From Clostridium pasteurianum (GTDB taxonomy: Bacteria > Bacillota > Clostridia > Clostridiales > Clostridiaceae): a stretch of DNA of 64,000 bases. Each line of letters opens with the position of its first letter. The stretch's first letter is position 1. This document shows, piece by piece, positions 1-9,326 of the stretch. The position numbers and the translations under genes were made by a program. Location: NCBI RefSeq assembly GCF_001705235.1, contig NZ_MCGV01000001.1:4282181-4346180 (forward strand), in the 5' to 3' direction. A model generated the notes under the pieces. That model saw only the letters and a program-made list of their open reading frames with translations. It was not told where the DNA came from and did no database searches.

Positions 1-1288
1 GAATTTCGCCATTGGTTACATCATAAAATCTTGTGAGTAAGTTTACTATGGTGGTTTTTCCGGCACCTGTAGGTCCAACAAGTGCTATAGTTTCACCTTT
101 TTTTGCTTCAAAGTTAATAGCTTTAAGTATGTTTACATCTTTTCTATATCCAAAATAAACATTGTGAAATTCAACATTACCTTGTACTTTGTCAATTTTC
201 GCAGCATCTGGTTTATCTTTTACTTCTTCATTTTGATCCAATATTTCAAATACTCTTTCAGCGCCAGCTACAGCCGATTGAAAGGTATTAAATACGTTGG
301 CTAAATTATTGAGAGGTCTTACAAATTGCCTTGAATAGCTTAAAAAGCTTGCAATAATACCTACAGTAATCATATTTTCTACAGCTAAGATGCCTCCAAC
401 ACCGGCAACTGCAGCAAAGCCTATGTTGTTTATTACGTTCATAAGTGGCATTAAAAAGCCAGAAAATATTTGAGCTTTTAATCCAACAGAGCATAATCTA
501 TCATTTATATTATCAAATTCTTTAATAGTCTTTTCTTCATGGTTAAATGCTTTTACAATATGTATACCTGATATATTTTCTTCTATATGTCCATTAAGCT
601 TTCCAAGTTCTGCTTGCTGCTCTTTAAAAAGTTTTCCTGTTTTTTTGGCAATATTCTTTGTAAGTATAAAAACTAGGGGTACAGTTATTAAACTTGCAGC
701 TGTAAGTATTGGGCTTAATATTATCATCATAATTAAGGAACCAATTAAAGTTATAACTCCAGACATAAGCTGAATTGAAGATTGAGATATAGTGGTACTT
801 ACGTTGTCTATATCATTTGATAATCTACTCATAATGTCGCCGTTGGAATTTGTATCAAAGAACATTACAGGAAGTTTTTGAAGTTTTAAAAATAAATTGT
901 TTCTCATATTTTTTACAATTCTTTGACTTGAGGTTGATACTAAAAAGCCTTGAATTAAGGTTAAAATTGCATCAATAATATATGATGTAAGTAAAGCTAG
1001 TATCATTAAAGTCAAAAGATTGAAATTTACTTTTCCACTTTTTAGGGACATGGCATCAACAGCACGGCCTATAAAATAGGGAACTATAAGAGTTACTCCT
1101 GCATCTATTACAACTAATATAAACACTATAATAAGGTTTTTTCTTTCATATCCAAAGTAATTCCACAATCTTTTTAAGGTATTTTTAAAGTTCTTAGGCT
1201 TTTCTACAGGACCCATATGACGCCGTTTTCCGCCATTAAAACCTGGAATGGGTACATTTACATTAGTGGAATGTTGCGCTTCAGTCAT
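1..1288 (-). CDS. ABC exporter half-transporter (partial, C-terminus off window)
   Basis: Second subunit of a heterodimeric ABC exporter, with a fused membrane domain followed by an ATPase domain. On the minus strand the start is ATG at 1288, directly after the TAA of the upstream partner, with GGAGATG inside the partner's end as ribosome-binding site. The frame is open to the window edge. The Walker A motif (GPTGAGKTT) lies near position 60-90, so the Q-loop, signature, Walker B and H-loop fall outside. The partner has a degenerate ATP site, so in this family this subunit should carry the catalytically competent Walker B glutamate; that cannot be checked here. Substrate unknown; the YheH/YheI, BmrCD and LmrCD drug exporters are the nearest comparison. 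Confidence 0.85.
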   Translation of the reverse strand, partial: MTEAQHSTNVNVPIPGFNGGKRRHMGPVEKPKNFKNTLKRLWNYFGYERKNLIIVFILVVIDAGVTLIVPYFIGRAVDAMSLKSGKVNFNLLTLMILALLTSYIIDAILTLIQGFLVSTSSQRIVKNMRNNLFLKLQKLPVMFFDTNSNGDIMSRLSNDIDNVSTTISQSSIQLMSGVITLIGSLIMMIILSPILTAASLITVPLVFILTKNIAKKTGKLFKEQQAELGKLNGHIEENISGIHIVKAFNHEEKTIKEFDNINDRLCSVGLKAQIFSGFLMPLMNVINNIGFAAVAGVGGILAVENMITVGIIASFLSYSRQFVRPLNNLANVFNTFQSAVAGAERVFEILDQNEEVKDKPDAAKIDKVQGNVEFHNVYFGYRKDVNILKAINFEAKKGETIALVGPTGAGKTTIVNLLTRFYDVTNGEI

Positions 1289-3013
1289 TTACATCATCTC
1301 CTTTCCAATTTGAGAGAGGAAAATGTCTTTGTATATGCTGCAATTTTTTAGAAGTTCTTCATGTTTTCCTATGCCTTTAATTTCCCCGTCATCTAAAACT
1401 ATGATTTTATCTGCATCCATTACAGAAGTTATTCTTTGCGCTATTAAAATACAAGTTAAATCCTCTTCATATTTTTTTAAGTTTTCTCTTATTTTAACTT
1501 CTGTATCAGTATCTACTGCACTTGTAGAATCATCGAGAATAAGAAATTCTGATTTTCTGAGTAATGCTCTTGCAATGGATATACGTTGTTTTTGGCCGCC
1601 AGAAAGATTGACACCACCTTGACCAATTTTAACATCATAGCCTTCTGGAAGTTTTTCTATAAAATTATGTGCTGCAGCTACTTTTGAAGCTTCTATAACT
1701 TCATTAGAGCTAGCGTTGTCATTGCCCCATTTCAGGTTATCCAGTATGGTACCTGAAAATAATAGTGCTTTTTGTGGTACTAAGGCAACTTTGTTTCTCA
1801 AGTATTTAAAATTTAGATTTCTTATATCTATTCCATTAATTTTTATTTTACCTTTTGTACAGTCATAGAATCTTGGAATTAAATTTACAAGGGTACTTTT
1901 TCCTGAACCAGTTGAACCTATTATTCCTAGAGTTTCACCTTTGTTTAAATTAAAAGATATATCCTTTAAAACAGGTTCTTTTTCCTTATTGTAAGAAAAA
2001 AATACGTGCTCAAAACAAATTGTTCCTTTTTCTAAAGATGTATTGCTAATTTCTTTTCCATCTATCATTGAATTTTTTTCTGAAAACACTTCTCCTATAC
2101 GGTCACTTGATGCTTTAGCGCGTACAAGCATAGTGAATACATTTGTAACCATCATTAGAGAAAATAAAATTTGAGTCATATAGTTTGTAAAAGCTATTAT
2201 TTCTCCAACATGCATACTTCTGTTATTTACTTTTATACCGCCTATCCATAAAACTAATACTATTCCTAAATTCACAACAAGTGCAATAGCAGGAGTGAAT
2301 ACTGATGTTACTTTCATGGCTGTGGTTGAGCTCACTGTAAATTCTTCATTCTTTAACCGGAATTTTTCTACTTCGTAATCGAACCTATTGAAAGCTTTTA
2401 CAACCCTTACACCAGATAAATATTCACGCATAGCTGAATTTATGCTGTCAAGAGTTTTTTGCACTTTGGTAAAGTACGGATATGCAAATTTCATGTTTAT
2501 GTAAATTAATCCACCAACAATAGGTACAATAACAAATAGAATTATTGAGAGTTTAAAATTAAGTTTTGCAGCCATTATTATACTACCAAGGCCTACAAGT
2601 GGTGCTTTAAAAAATATTCTCATGAGCCCATTTACAAAATTCTGAACCTGGGTTATATCGTTTGTAAGCCTAGTTACTAGAGAAGAAGTTTGAAATTTAT
2701 CTATGTTTTCAAAGGAAAGACTCTGAATCTTCTTAAATAAGTCACTCCTAAGTTCTGTACCAAATTTTTGAGAAACATTGCTTGAGATTATATTTCGAAT
2801 GGAAGCTGCAGCGGCACCTATAGCTGTAATGAGAAGCATAATTCCTCCCATAGTTAAAACGTAGTTGATATTTTTATTTGTAACACCATTATCTACAATT
2901 TGAGACATTATTGTAGGCTGCATTAAATCGCATAATGCTTCTAAGGATACAAATAAAATTGCCGTAATAAATCCTTTCCAGTATTTTTTTATATATACTT
3001 TTAAATAAGACAC
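1289..3013 (-). CDS. ABC exporter half-transporter with degenerate ATPase site
   Basis: Exporter-type ABC subunit of about 574 residues: six-helix membrane domain in the first 320 residues, ATPase domain after. Visible motifs are Walker A GSTGSGKST, signature LSGGQKQR, and Walker B LILDDS, where the usual catalytic Glu is Asp; the H-loop reads IAQR with Gln for His. That combination is the known non-catalytic half of heterodimeric exporters such as TM287/288 and BmrCD. The frame stays open to 3058, but GTG at 3013 has a well spaced AGAGGTG, so I place the start there. It is contiguous with the downstream partner (stop codon abuts its ATG), giving a two-gene operon. Substrate unknown. Confidence 0.9.
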   Translation of the reverse strand: MSYLKVYIKKYWKGFITAILFVSLEALCDLMQPTIMSQIVDNGVTNKNINYVLTMGGIMLLITAIGAAAASIRNIISSNVSQKFGTELRSDLFKKIQSLSFENIDKFQTSSLVTRLTNDITQVQNFVNGLMRIFFKAPLVGLGSIIMAAKLNFKLSIILFVIVPIVGGLIYINMKFAYPYFTKVQKTLDSINSAMREYLSGVRVVKAFNRFDYEVEKFRLKNEEFTVSSTTAMKVTSVFTPAIALVVNLGIVLVLWIGGIKVNNRSMHVGEIIAFTNYMTQILFSLMMVTNVFTMLVRAKASSDRIGEVFSEKNSMIDGKEISNTSLEKGTICFEHVFFSYNKEKEPVLKDISFNLNKGETLGIIGSTGSGKSTLVNLIPRFYDCTKGKIKINGIDIRNLNFKYLRNKVALVPQKALLFSGTILDNLKWGNDNASSNEVIEASKVAAAHNFIEKLPEGYDVKIGQGGVNLSGGQKQRISIARALLRKSEFLILDDSTSAVDTDTEVKIRENLKKYEEDLTCILIAQRITSVMDADKIIVLDDGEIKGIGKHEELLKNCSIYKDIFLSQIGKEMM

Positions 3014-3277
3014 AAGTTTGCACACCTCTTTCCTTAGCAAACGTGAACAATTAATCAATGTACATTTTGCCGAACAAATTTTATAAATAATATTATATCA
3101 TGGTAGCTTGTATTTGTTATAGCTTGGATTACTGATTTTATATAATGTTTATAAATGAGGAATTTAGTACCTATTATGGATTTGACCTTAATTAAAGAAA
3201 AATATATACTATAGTAGTATTTTTTTAAACCTTGCAAAAATGTTAAAATAAATTACAGTACAAAGGAGAAATTTTTT

Positions 3278-4135
3278 ATGTATTCATGGATTTGGATGGT
3301 AATATTATCTGGAATTTTATTGGGATTTTGGGATATAACTAAGAAAAAAGCATTTGAGAAAAATTCAGTGCTAACGGTGCTTGCTTTCTATTCTCTTTGT
3401 TCCTTTATTTTAGTGTCTTTTGAATTTAATAATGCCTCAAAAATAAGTACAAGTAGTATTTTAATATTATTATTTAAAACTTTTGTGGTATTTATAGCAT
3501 GGCTGCTTAGTTTTACAGCTATTAAGCATCTTCCTATAAGTGTCATAACTCCATTCGACACACTAAACCCGATGTTTTCTGTGATTTTTGGTATACTCAT
3601 ATTAAATGAAAGACTATATTTATTTCAATATGTAGGAATAGCTATTATGCTTGTATCTTATTATTTCATTGGTAGGGTAGGTTCAAATGAAGTAGTAAAT
3701 ATATTTAAGAATAAATACTTTTATTTTATGATATGTGCAGCGATTTTGAATGCTATAAGTGCAACTATTGATAAAATAGCTCTTAAGTCTATTAACCCTG
3801 GGCAAATGCAGTTTTGGTTCTGCTTCTTTATGTTTTTATTTAATATGTCAGCAATGTTATACTGTAGAATAACTTCAAGAGATAAAAGCCCATTTAAACT
3901 CGATTTTTATATACCACTTATGAGTGTAATACTTATTACGGCCGACAGAATATATTTTATGGCATTAAATATTCCATCAAGTGAAATTTCAATAGTTATG
4001 CCTCTTAGAAAAATATCTATTTTAGTATCAGCAATAGTTGGAGGTATCATATTTAAGGAAAAAAATATAAAAAGAAAGTTTGGATATATTTGTCTTCTAA
4101 TTCTGGGAATTGCATTTTTATTTTTACAAAAGTAG
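3278..4135 (+). CDS. EamA/DMT-family transporter
   Basis: Integral membrane protein of 285 residues with about ten hydrophobic segments arranged as two repeats, the layout of the drug/metabolite transporter superfamily. The typical internal motif before the end of each half is present (PISVITPFDTLNPMFSVIFG and, in the second half, a SSEISIVMPLRK segment). ATG at 3278 follows AAAGGAG with good spacing. It is divergent from the ABC pair upstream and convergent with the hydrolase downstream. Substrate cannot be inferred from sequence; relatives export metabolites or take up sugars and amino acids. Confidence 0.8.
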   Translation: MYSWIWMVILSGILLGFWDITKKKAFEKNSVLTVLAFYSLCSFILVSFEFNNASKISTSSILILLFKTFVVFIAWLLSFTAIKHLPISVITPFDTLNPMFSVIFGILILNERLYLFQYVGIAIMLVSYYFIGRVGSNEVVNIFKNKYFYFMICAAILNAISATIDKIALKSINPGQMQFWFCFFMFLFNMSAMLYCRITSRDKSPFKLDFYIPLMSVILITADRIYFMALNIPSSEISIVMPLRKISILVSAIVGGIIFKEKNIKRKFGYICLLILGIAFLFLQK

Positions 4136-4238
4136 GGCATAATGCAGTGGTAGCAATAATATTTGCAATAGTGCACAAGATTTAGTAAATATTTTACTTA
4201 AGCAATCGCAAAATTATATTTTATAAACTTAGTAGATA

Positions 4239-4835
4239 TTAGTTATTGTAGTGATTTAAAAACCTATATGCTAAGAGCTCTGCTTTTTTTGATGATGGCT
4301 TAAAATAATTAGATGAAAATGGATCACTAAAGCCGTGTTTGCCATTTAATATGTGAACATCGACATTTAAGGCTTTTAAGGTTTTGGCTAATTCAGTTGG
4401 ACTAAAAGAAGGTTCATCATCAGCAAAAATCAATAGAACCGGGCAATTAGGAGTGATTTTTACATAGTATCTAATTCGTGAACCGTAGTAAGCTATGATT
4501 CCGCTAATTTCGTAATAATCACTACATAACCATGCAATTGTTGCTCCTATGCTAAAGCCCAATATAAATATATGCTTATATTGCGTTTTAACCTTATCTA
4601 TTAATTTCTTTACTTTTTTTGCAGCTAAATCAAATCCAATTTCATTAATAAAATGATCATAAGCTTCATTTTGCAAATCATAACTAAAAGGATTTTCTAC
4701 TTCAATTAAGTTTGGACAAATAATATCATAGTTAAGCTTAGAAAATTTCATGCAAATCTCATCTATATATTTATTAATCCCATATATCTCATGTAGTACT
4801 ATAATTACTGAGTCAGAATTATTTATGATTTTCAT
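4239..4835 (-). CDS. Dienelactone-hydrolase-like alpha/beta hydrolase
   Basis: Cytoplasmic protein of 198 residues with an alpha/beta hydrolase fold. The nucleophile elbow is GFSIG with Ser95; an acid is available at Asp139/140 (FADDEPS) and the histidine at His167 (GKHGFSD). Classical dienelactone hydrolases have Cys as nucleophile, so Ser here suggests a general esterase or peptidase of the DLH family. No signal peptide. Monocistronic on the minus strand, convergent with the EamA gene; I see no strong terminator in the 100 bases between them. Substrate unknown. Confidence 0.75.
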   Translation of the reverse strand: MKIINNSDSVIIVLHEIYGINKYIDEICMKFSKLNYDIICPNLIEVENPFSYDLQNEAYDHFINEIGFDLAAKKVKKLIDKVKTQYKHIFILGFSIGATIAWLCSDYYEISGIIAYYGSRIRYYVKITPNCPVLLIFADDEPSFSPTELAKTLKALNVDVHILNGKHGFSDPFSSNYFKPSSKKAELLAYRFLNHYNN

Positions 4836-5039
4836 ATGATTGAATCTCCTTATATAAATTTCTTAATATTGTATTACAAATAAAAGTATTAGTAAAGGTG
4901 TGATACATGAAAAAATGAATCTTAATTATTAATTCAACAGCCCTTAAGTTTCTTTGCCACATATAGTTTACATGATTGTTACGTTCAGGTGGTAGATAGT
5001 TTTTAATTTAATAAGTATACTTAATTTGAGGTGATGAAA

Positions 5040-5720
5040 ATGCAGTTTAATGAAAGATTACAGAAGCTTCGTAAGGATAGAGGATTATCTCAGGAGAAGT
5101 TAAGTGAAATTCTAGGTGTTTCAAGGCAGGCAGTGGCAAAATGGGAAAGTGCAAAGTCTTATCCTGAAATTGATAAATTAATTTTACTAAGTGAATTATT
5201 TAAGGTTACTATAGATAAATTAATTAAGGATTGTGATAGTAATTGTTGCACAAATGAAGAAAAATTTATTGATTACAGTTTTGAGAATATAGTGAATTTT
5301 TTATGTAGAGCTAAAAAGGTTACATATGCAGGAAGTGGAGAAGAAGAACAACCATCTTCAAGACCTAGTTCTCATGATTTGCATTATGAAGAGGAAAATT
5401 TAAAGTATATTGATACATATTTAGGAGGAGAAAAGTTCTTAGGAGAGGAAGCTTTATGGCAGGATAATACTCCAATTTGGTCAATGAATTATATGGGAAG
5501 AGTTATTGATGAAAATTTTTCTGGAAAATTCCTTAAAGAAGCACTGCTTTTAGTTTCAAAAGATTATCCATACAGGGGACCAATGATATATAAAAATGGA
5601 GACTATATTTATCATTGTAGCGTTAATGGAGAGTTTAATTGGTTTAATGGAAATGAGGAAATTTATTGTAATAATAAAAAAGTTTATGAATGTGTATTTC
5701 ATGGAGGAAGAGTTAAATAG
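5040..5720 (+). CDS. XRE-family regulator with DUF5680-type C-terminal domain
   Basis: The N-terminal 65 residues form a Cro/CI-type helix-turn-helix (QEKLSEILGVSRQAVAKWES). Residues about 85-225 resemble DUF5680, a domain fused to XRE regulators in clostridia whose ligand is unknown; it contains a conserved YAGSGEE motif and a Tyr/Trp-rich C-terminal half. GTG at 5031 and ATG at 5034 are in frame, but GAGGTGAT at 5028-5035 serves the ATG at 5040 best. Monocistronic. Targets unknown; the neighbouring peptide gene may only be adjacent by chance, since its paralogue at 32.5 kb has no such neighbour. Confidence 0.8.
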   Translation: MQFNERLQKLRKDRGLSQEKLSEILGVSRQAVAKWESAKSYPEIDKLILLSELFKVTIDKLIKDCDSNCCTNEEKFIDYSFENIVNFLCRAKKVTYAGSGEEEQPSSRPSSHDLHYEEENLKYIDTYLGGEKFLGEEALWQDNTPIWSMNYMGRVIDENFSGKFLKEALLLVSKDYPYRGPMIYKNGDYIYHCSVNGEFNWFNGNEEIYCNNKKVYECVFHGGRVK

Positions 5721-5822
5721 ATAGTTAAAAATATATTTATTTTTAAGATGAGGAATCATGTTGAATAGATAACATACAAATATGGAATAATATAGATATA
5801 GGAAAACAGTATAAGATATTTA

Positions 5823-5891
5823 TATCGCCTCCAGGGAGTTTTCTTGAGCCAAAGGAAAGTCATGGACAATTTTGACAGCAGGGAGGTGGTA
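5823..5891 (+). promoter_or_regulatory. Structured leader masking the ribosome-binding site (copy A)
   Basis: TATCGCCTCC at 5823-5832 can pair along all ten bases (two wobbles) with GGAGGTGGTA at 5882-5891, which is the Shine-Dalgarno region of the 59-residue peptide gene. The loop contains GGAAAGTC. The same arrangement with different bases occurs at 32463-32528, so the pairing rather than the sequence is conserved. No known riboswitch consensus was recognised. Confidence 0.55.
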
Positions 5892-5895
5892 TCTT

Positions 5896-6075
5896 TTGAG
5901 TGATAAAGTAATTTTTACAGCGATAATTTGTATAACGATTTTAGCAATGACTTCAATTGTCTTTATTGCTACTTATATGAAAGACAGTTTAACTTTTAAA
6001 AATAAAATGAAAATTAAGGATATTGCAAAGACTGAAATAGAAGTCACGGCAAAAAATAGAAAATCAAAAAAATAA
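5896..6075 (+). CDS. 59-residue membrane peptide, candidate type I toxin (copy A)
   Basis: Small protein: three or four polar residues, one hydrophobic helix (about residues 5-27), then a Lys-rich tail. It is a paralogue of the gene at 32531-32710: same length, about 33 of 59 residues identical, strongest in the TYxKDxLTxKNK stretch after the helix. The frame opens at 5872, but TTG at 5896 (start MSDK) is the start shared by both copies and lies six bases past a GGGAGG-containing site. The topology resembles Gram-positive type I toxins such as TxpA (also 59 residues); no sequence homology to a named toxin is claimed. The leader can hide the ribosome-binding site and a two-way terminator follows. 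Function is inferred only. Confidence 0.6.
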   Translation: MSDKVIFTAIICITILAMTSIVFIATYMKDSLTFKNKMKIKDIAKTEIEVTAKNRKSKK

Positions 6076-6150
6076 AAGCGCACTCATTCCACTAAGTGCG
6101 TTTTAAAAAATATCGTATACTTAAACAATTAAGCCCAATGGCTTTCTTTA
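6064..6150 (-). ncRNA. Candidate antisense RNA overlapping the 3' end of peptide gene A
   Basis: Minus strand: a TATAAT (6162-6157) precedes GAAAGCCATTGGGCTTA, then a hairpin (6100-6079) followed by a T-rich run. This would give an RNA of roughly 75-90 bases ending inside the peptide gene's 3' end. The same order of elements is found at copy B (32700-32792). No clear -35 box. Inference from conservation between two copies. Confidence 0.35.
6079..6104. terminator. Two-way terminator after peptide gene A
   Basis: CGCACT (6079-6084) pairs with AGTGCG (6095-6100). A TTTT run follows on the plus strand and a longer T-rich run follows on the minus strand, so it could end both the peptide mRNA and an opposing RNA. 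Confidence 0.65.
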
Positions 6151-6260
6151 TTAATTATTATAACACAATTATCAATATAATAAACATATGAATTTTGCTT
6201 ATCTTAAATTTATAATCTAAAAATAGTCGAAGTAGAACGGAGAAAAAGTTACAATCATTC

Positions 6261-7721
6261 TTAATTTTTAATTCTTAATTTCTTTAAAGTAATATGCATA
6301 ATCCAAAGTAAAGCTATACCAAACATAATATCGTAAGATAAATTGAGTAAAAAAAGATGTTTTGAGAAGTCACCATGGCCGGCGCCTATAACAGGAAGAA
6401 TAAATTGAGAAGAACCTGTTATGAGTATGAAAATAAGCATTAAATTTAAAAGTTTTATAGAAACATCTTTACTTTTTATTAAATATATTGTTGATATTAT
6501 AAAGTATATTAAGGAGAAAATGATAAAACCATACACATTATGATGTACAGCAGGAAATTTTTTTATTAAAAAGCTTCTAAAAGTATTAACCTTTTTATTT
6601 GGAGAATACTCACCCTTAACAAAGTTGCATGTATAAGGTTTGTCTAATTCATAGTTTGAATTTGCAGCATCAACAATTTTTTGCCACATTCTAGACGGAT
6701 GCTTTAAATAGAAAAATAATATTTTCCAATTAGATATATGAGGATAAAAATTTTTAAGCATGTCCGATCCAAGAGGATCAAGTCCCTTATCTGTATTATA
6801 AAAGGAATGTCCTATGAATACTTTAAACTTTTTATTGAGTCCTAATTCATTTAGGTCTTTTTCTGGTGTTTTAGAACCACGTAGAACTCCAGAAAAAACT
6901 GATTGATATATGTTATTTTCATTAATGGTTTCTGTTAGTGAAATAAGGGAAACAGAGCACATTAAAGTTACTATTATTGATCCTATAATTATAGTTCTTC
7001 TAAAACTTAAGTTCTTATATGAAATAAATAGAGCAATATATATTATTAGCATAAATGGCATCATAGGTATATTTTGTGACTTTGCAGTCAAAAAACATCC
7101 AGAAGCAATGAAAAAGTATATAAAATCTCTTTTCTTAACATCTTCTTTTTCAATTAAATGTAAATATGTTCCTATGGTTAACAAGAAGAATACAAAAGTG
7201 CCAGGTTCACCGAAAAAGGAGTTAAAATACTCAACATAACATGTACTTGTGAAAAATAAAAGTATATATATTGCAGCAGATATTTTTAAAGGCTTAGAAA
7301 ATTTCTTATAATTAATTATTAGGAATGTTCCAATTAAAAATATGATGCTGTACATAAAAGCTAAATACCTTATATCAAATAATTTTGCTGCAAAACTGCG
7401 TGTGATTAAAAAAATAATCGTTGATATTTTTAGGACTAAAGAGCATGAAACCCAATCCGCGTCAAATATTAAAAATATGTGATTAGGTGATATTGAATAC
7501 TTTAGATGTAAGAAACCATCATAAATTTTATCATAGTTACTAGATAAATTATTTATTCCACCATATAACATGAGCCTACCAAAATCACCATTATCATGCT
7601 TTCCGATAACAGGATTTATAAAAAGTGTATTTAATAATATTATTCCGGCCGCAAGTATAAATAATAATTCGATGAAATAATTTTTCCTAATATAATTAAG
7701 TTTATTCGTTAAAAGCCTCAT
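6261..7721 (-). CDS. Polytopic membrane protein, GT-C glycosyltransferase-like
   Basis: Protein of 486 residues with about ten to eleven hydrophobic segments. Just after the first one is an extracytoplasmic loop with an acidic motif (HDNGDFGR), and a long second loop lies at residues about 290-385. This resembles GT-C glycosyltransferases, which use an acidic motif in the first loop and a lipid-phosphate sugar donor, but no specific family was recognised. ATG at 7721 has AAAGGA upstream. Monocistronic and divergent from the tad locus. Likely acts on envelope glycans or surface proteins; glycosylation of the neighbouring pilus is possible but unproven. Confidence 0.55.
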   Translation of the reverse strand: MRLLTNKLNYIRKNYFIELLFILAAGIILLNTLFINPVIGKHDNGDFGRLMLYGGINNLSSNYDKIYDGFLHLKYSISPNHIFLIFDADWVSCSLVLKISTIIFLITRSFAAKLFDIRYLAFMYSIIFLIGTFLIINYKKFSKPLKISAAIYILLFFTSTCYVEYFNSFFGEPGTFVFFLLTIGTYLHLIEKEDVKKRDFIYFFIASGCFLTAKSQNIPMMPFMLIIYIALFISYKNLSFRRTIIIGSIIVTLMCSVSLISLTETINENNIYQSVFSGVLRGSKTPEKDLNELGLNKKFKVFIGHSFYNTDKGLDPLGSDMLKNFYPHISNWKILFFYLKHPSRMWQKIVDAANSNYELDKPYTCNFVKGEYSPNKKVNTFRSFLIKKFPAVHHNVYGFIIFSLIYFIISTIYLIKSKDVSIKLLNLMLIFILITGSSQFILPVIGAGHGDFSKHLFLLNLSYDIMFGIALLWIMHITLKKLRIKN

Positions 7722-7842
7722 TAATACAGTCCTTTCTTTTAAATAAAAATTTTGACAGCTCCATAATATATTTTATGCCATAAAAGTTATGAGAATTATT
7801 ACAAATTATTAAAATTGTGTTAAGTTTAAATTTGTATGTAAA

Positions 7843-7908
7843 GTGCATATGTGGAAACTGGCATATAAATGTAGCAAATTAGATAAGTTTTAAAACTTAA
7901 ATATGCAC
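7843..7908. promoter_or_regulatory. Palindromes upstream of the tad locus
   Basis: TAAGTTTTAAAACTTA at 7884-7899 is a perfect 16-base palindrome. It lies between GTGCATAT (7843-7850) and its inverted copy ATATGCAC (7901-7908). The block sits about 110-175 bases upstream of the first tad gene and may be an operator. No regulator identified. Confidence 0.35.
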
Positions 7909-8018
7909 TAAAATATATTTGTATTGGGAAGGATATGTATAAAAAATGTAAGTGAAAATTTTATCAGTGTAAACTATCGAGAATTTATGCGTTGCATATA
8001 AGTAAGGAGGGAAAATTT

Positions 8019-9326
8019 ATGAAAATAGGTGTGGCAACGGGGATGACTGAATTGGATGAAAAGGTAAGCAAAATGCTAGAAAATACTAAAGATATGAAAG
8101 TAGTTGTAGTAAACTATAGAGAATTTTTTTTAAAGGAGAATTTCGATGTAGTAGTTTTATCGCGCAGGCTTACGGGTGAAATGGACATAAATGATGTGCT
8201 TTTTTTAGTAAAATCGAAGAATACAAGAATAGTTTACCTTACAAATGAGGATGATACAGCTGGAGTTAAGAGATGTTTTAATTATTCTATAAATGATATA
8301 CTGTTTGATCCTGTAAAGCCAGAGGATGTCATTAAATTAATATTAAAACCAAATTCATTTTCTGATATATCCAGTATTTATTTAAAGTATAGCAATCTAG
8401 AAAATGATGAAAAAGCATCTCAATTAAAAAAGCAGAAAGTAATTGAAAAAAAGGTTAAAGTTCCAGTAAAAGAAATAATATACAAAACTAAAATATTAAG
8501 GAAGAATGTAATTGCTGTATATTCGGTAGAAGATTCACTACTTACAGCAGATTTTATAACTCAAATAGGAGTCATTTTATCTAAAAAGAGCAATCAGAAA
8601 ATATTAATTTTAGATTTCAATACTTTATTTCCAACTGTAGATGATTTCTTTGGGATTAAAAAGGAAATAAGCATACAAAGTAAGTATGATATAAAAAATA
8701 GTACAAGCATTGAGCTAATGTATAATGCTATAGAAAGAAAAATATTTAATGAAGATAATTTTACTAAATTTGTAAATAAACATAATAAATACAAGAATAT
8801 AGATATAGCAACAGGGCTATATGACCTAATGCTTTTTGAAAAAATGCCGCCTGAGTATTTTGAGAACATAATAAATATTGCTTCACAAATTTATGACACC
8901 GTACTAATAAACACAAACCCCGATATAAGTCTTGGAAGCACTTTTGTGCCTATAAAGCTTTCTACCAAAATTATTTGTATTGTAAGACCTAATTATACCA
9001 GTATACGAAATATGCTTTTTGTAATTGATAATTTAAAAAAGGCAGTAAGTTTAAGCAAATTTAATATTGTTATTTCTGAGCTTTCTAATAATAGTTTAGA
9101 TATAGAGACCATTGAAAAACTTTTTGAAAAATACAAAATCATAGGGTATTTACCTCACGATTCTAGAAAGGAGGAGGCATTAAATAACCAAAAACCTTTT
9201 ATAGATACTTTAGGTTTAAAAAGCCAATGTATTAAACCATATATGGAAGTGCTAAAAAACTTAGGATATATACCTAAAGCTTCTATTTTAGATAGGTTTT
9301 TTATTGGAAAGAAAGGTGTGATTTAA
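8019..9326 (+). CDS. TadZ/CpaE-like pilus localisation protein
   Basis: About 435 residues. Residues 1-115 look like a receiver-like domain without a clear phosphorylation pocket; residues about 165-430 look like a MinD/ParA-type P-loop fold (KILILDFNTLFPTVDDFFG, later TVLINTNPD). The Walker A position reads YSVEDSLLTAD, with no GKT, so ATP binding is doubtful; TadZ proteins are known to have atypical Walker A motifs. TTG at 7992 is in frame, but ATG at 8019 follows AAGGAGG and is preferred. First gene of the tad cluster; its stop overlaps the next ATG by one base. TadZ proteins place the pilus machine at the cell pole. Confidence 0.75.
   Translation: MKIGVATGMTELDEKVSKMLENTKDMKVVVVNYREFFLKENFDVVVLSRRLTGEMDINDVLFLVKSKNTRIVYLTNEDDTAGVKRCFNYSINDILFDPVKPEDVIKLILKPNSFSDISSIYLKYSNLENDEKASQLKKQKVIEKKVKVPVKEIIYKTKILRKNVIAVYSVEDSLLTADFITQIGVILSKKSNQKILILDFNTLFPTVDDFFGIKKEISIQSKYDIKNSTSIELMYNAIERKIFNEDNFTKFVNKHNKYKNIDIATGLYDLMLFEKMPPEYFENIINIASQIYDTVLINTNPDISLGSTFVPIKLSTKIICIVRPNYTSIRNMLFVIDNLKKAVSLSKFNIVISELSNNSLDIETIEKLFEKYKIIGYLPHDSRKEEALNNQKPFIDTLGLKSQCIKPYMEVLKNLGYIPKASILDRFFIGKKGVI

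Noticed and set aside
5801-5895. Cyclic-di-GMP, preQ1 or other known riboswitch in the peptide leaders
   Set aside because: GGAAAG-like pieces are present but the required conserved cores are not; only the ribosome-binding-site helix can be supported.
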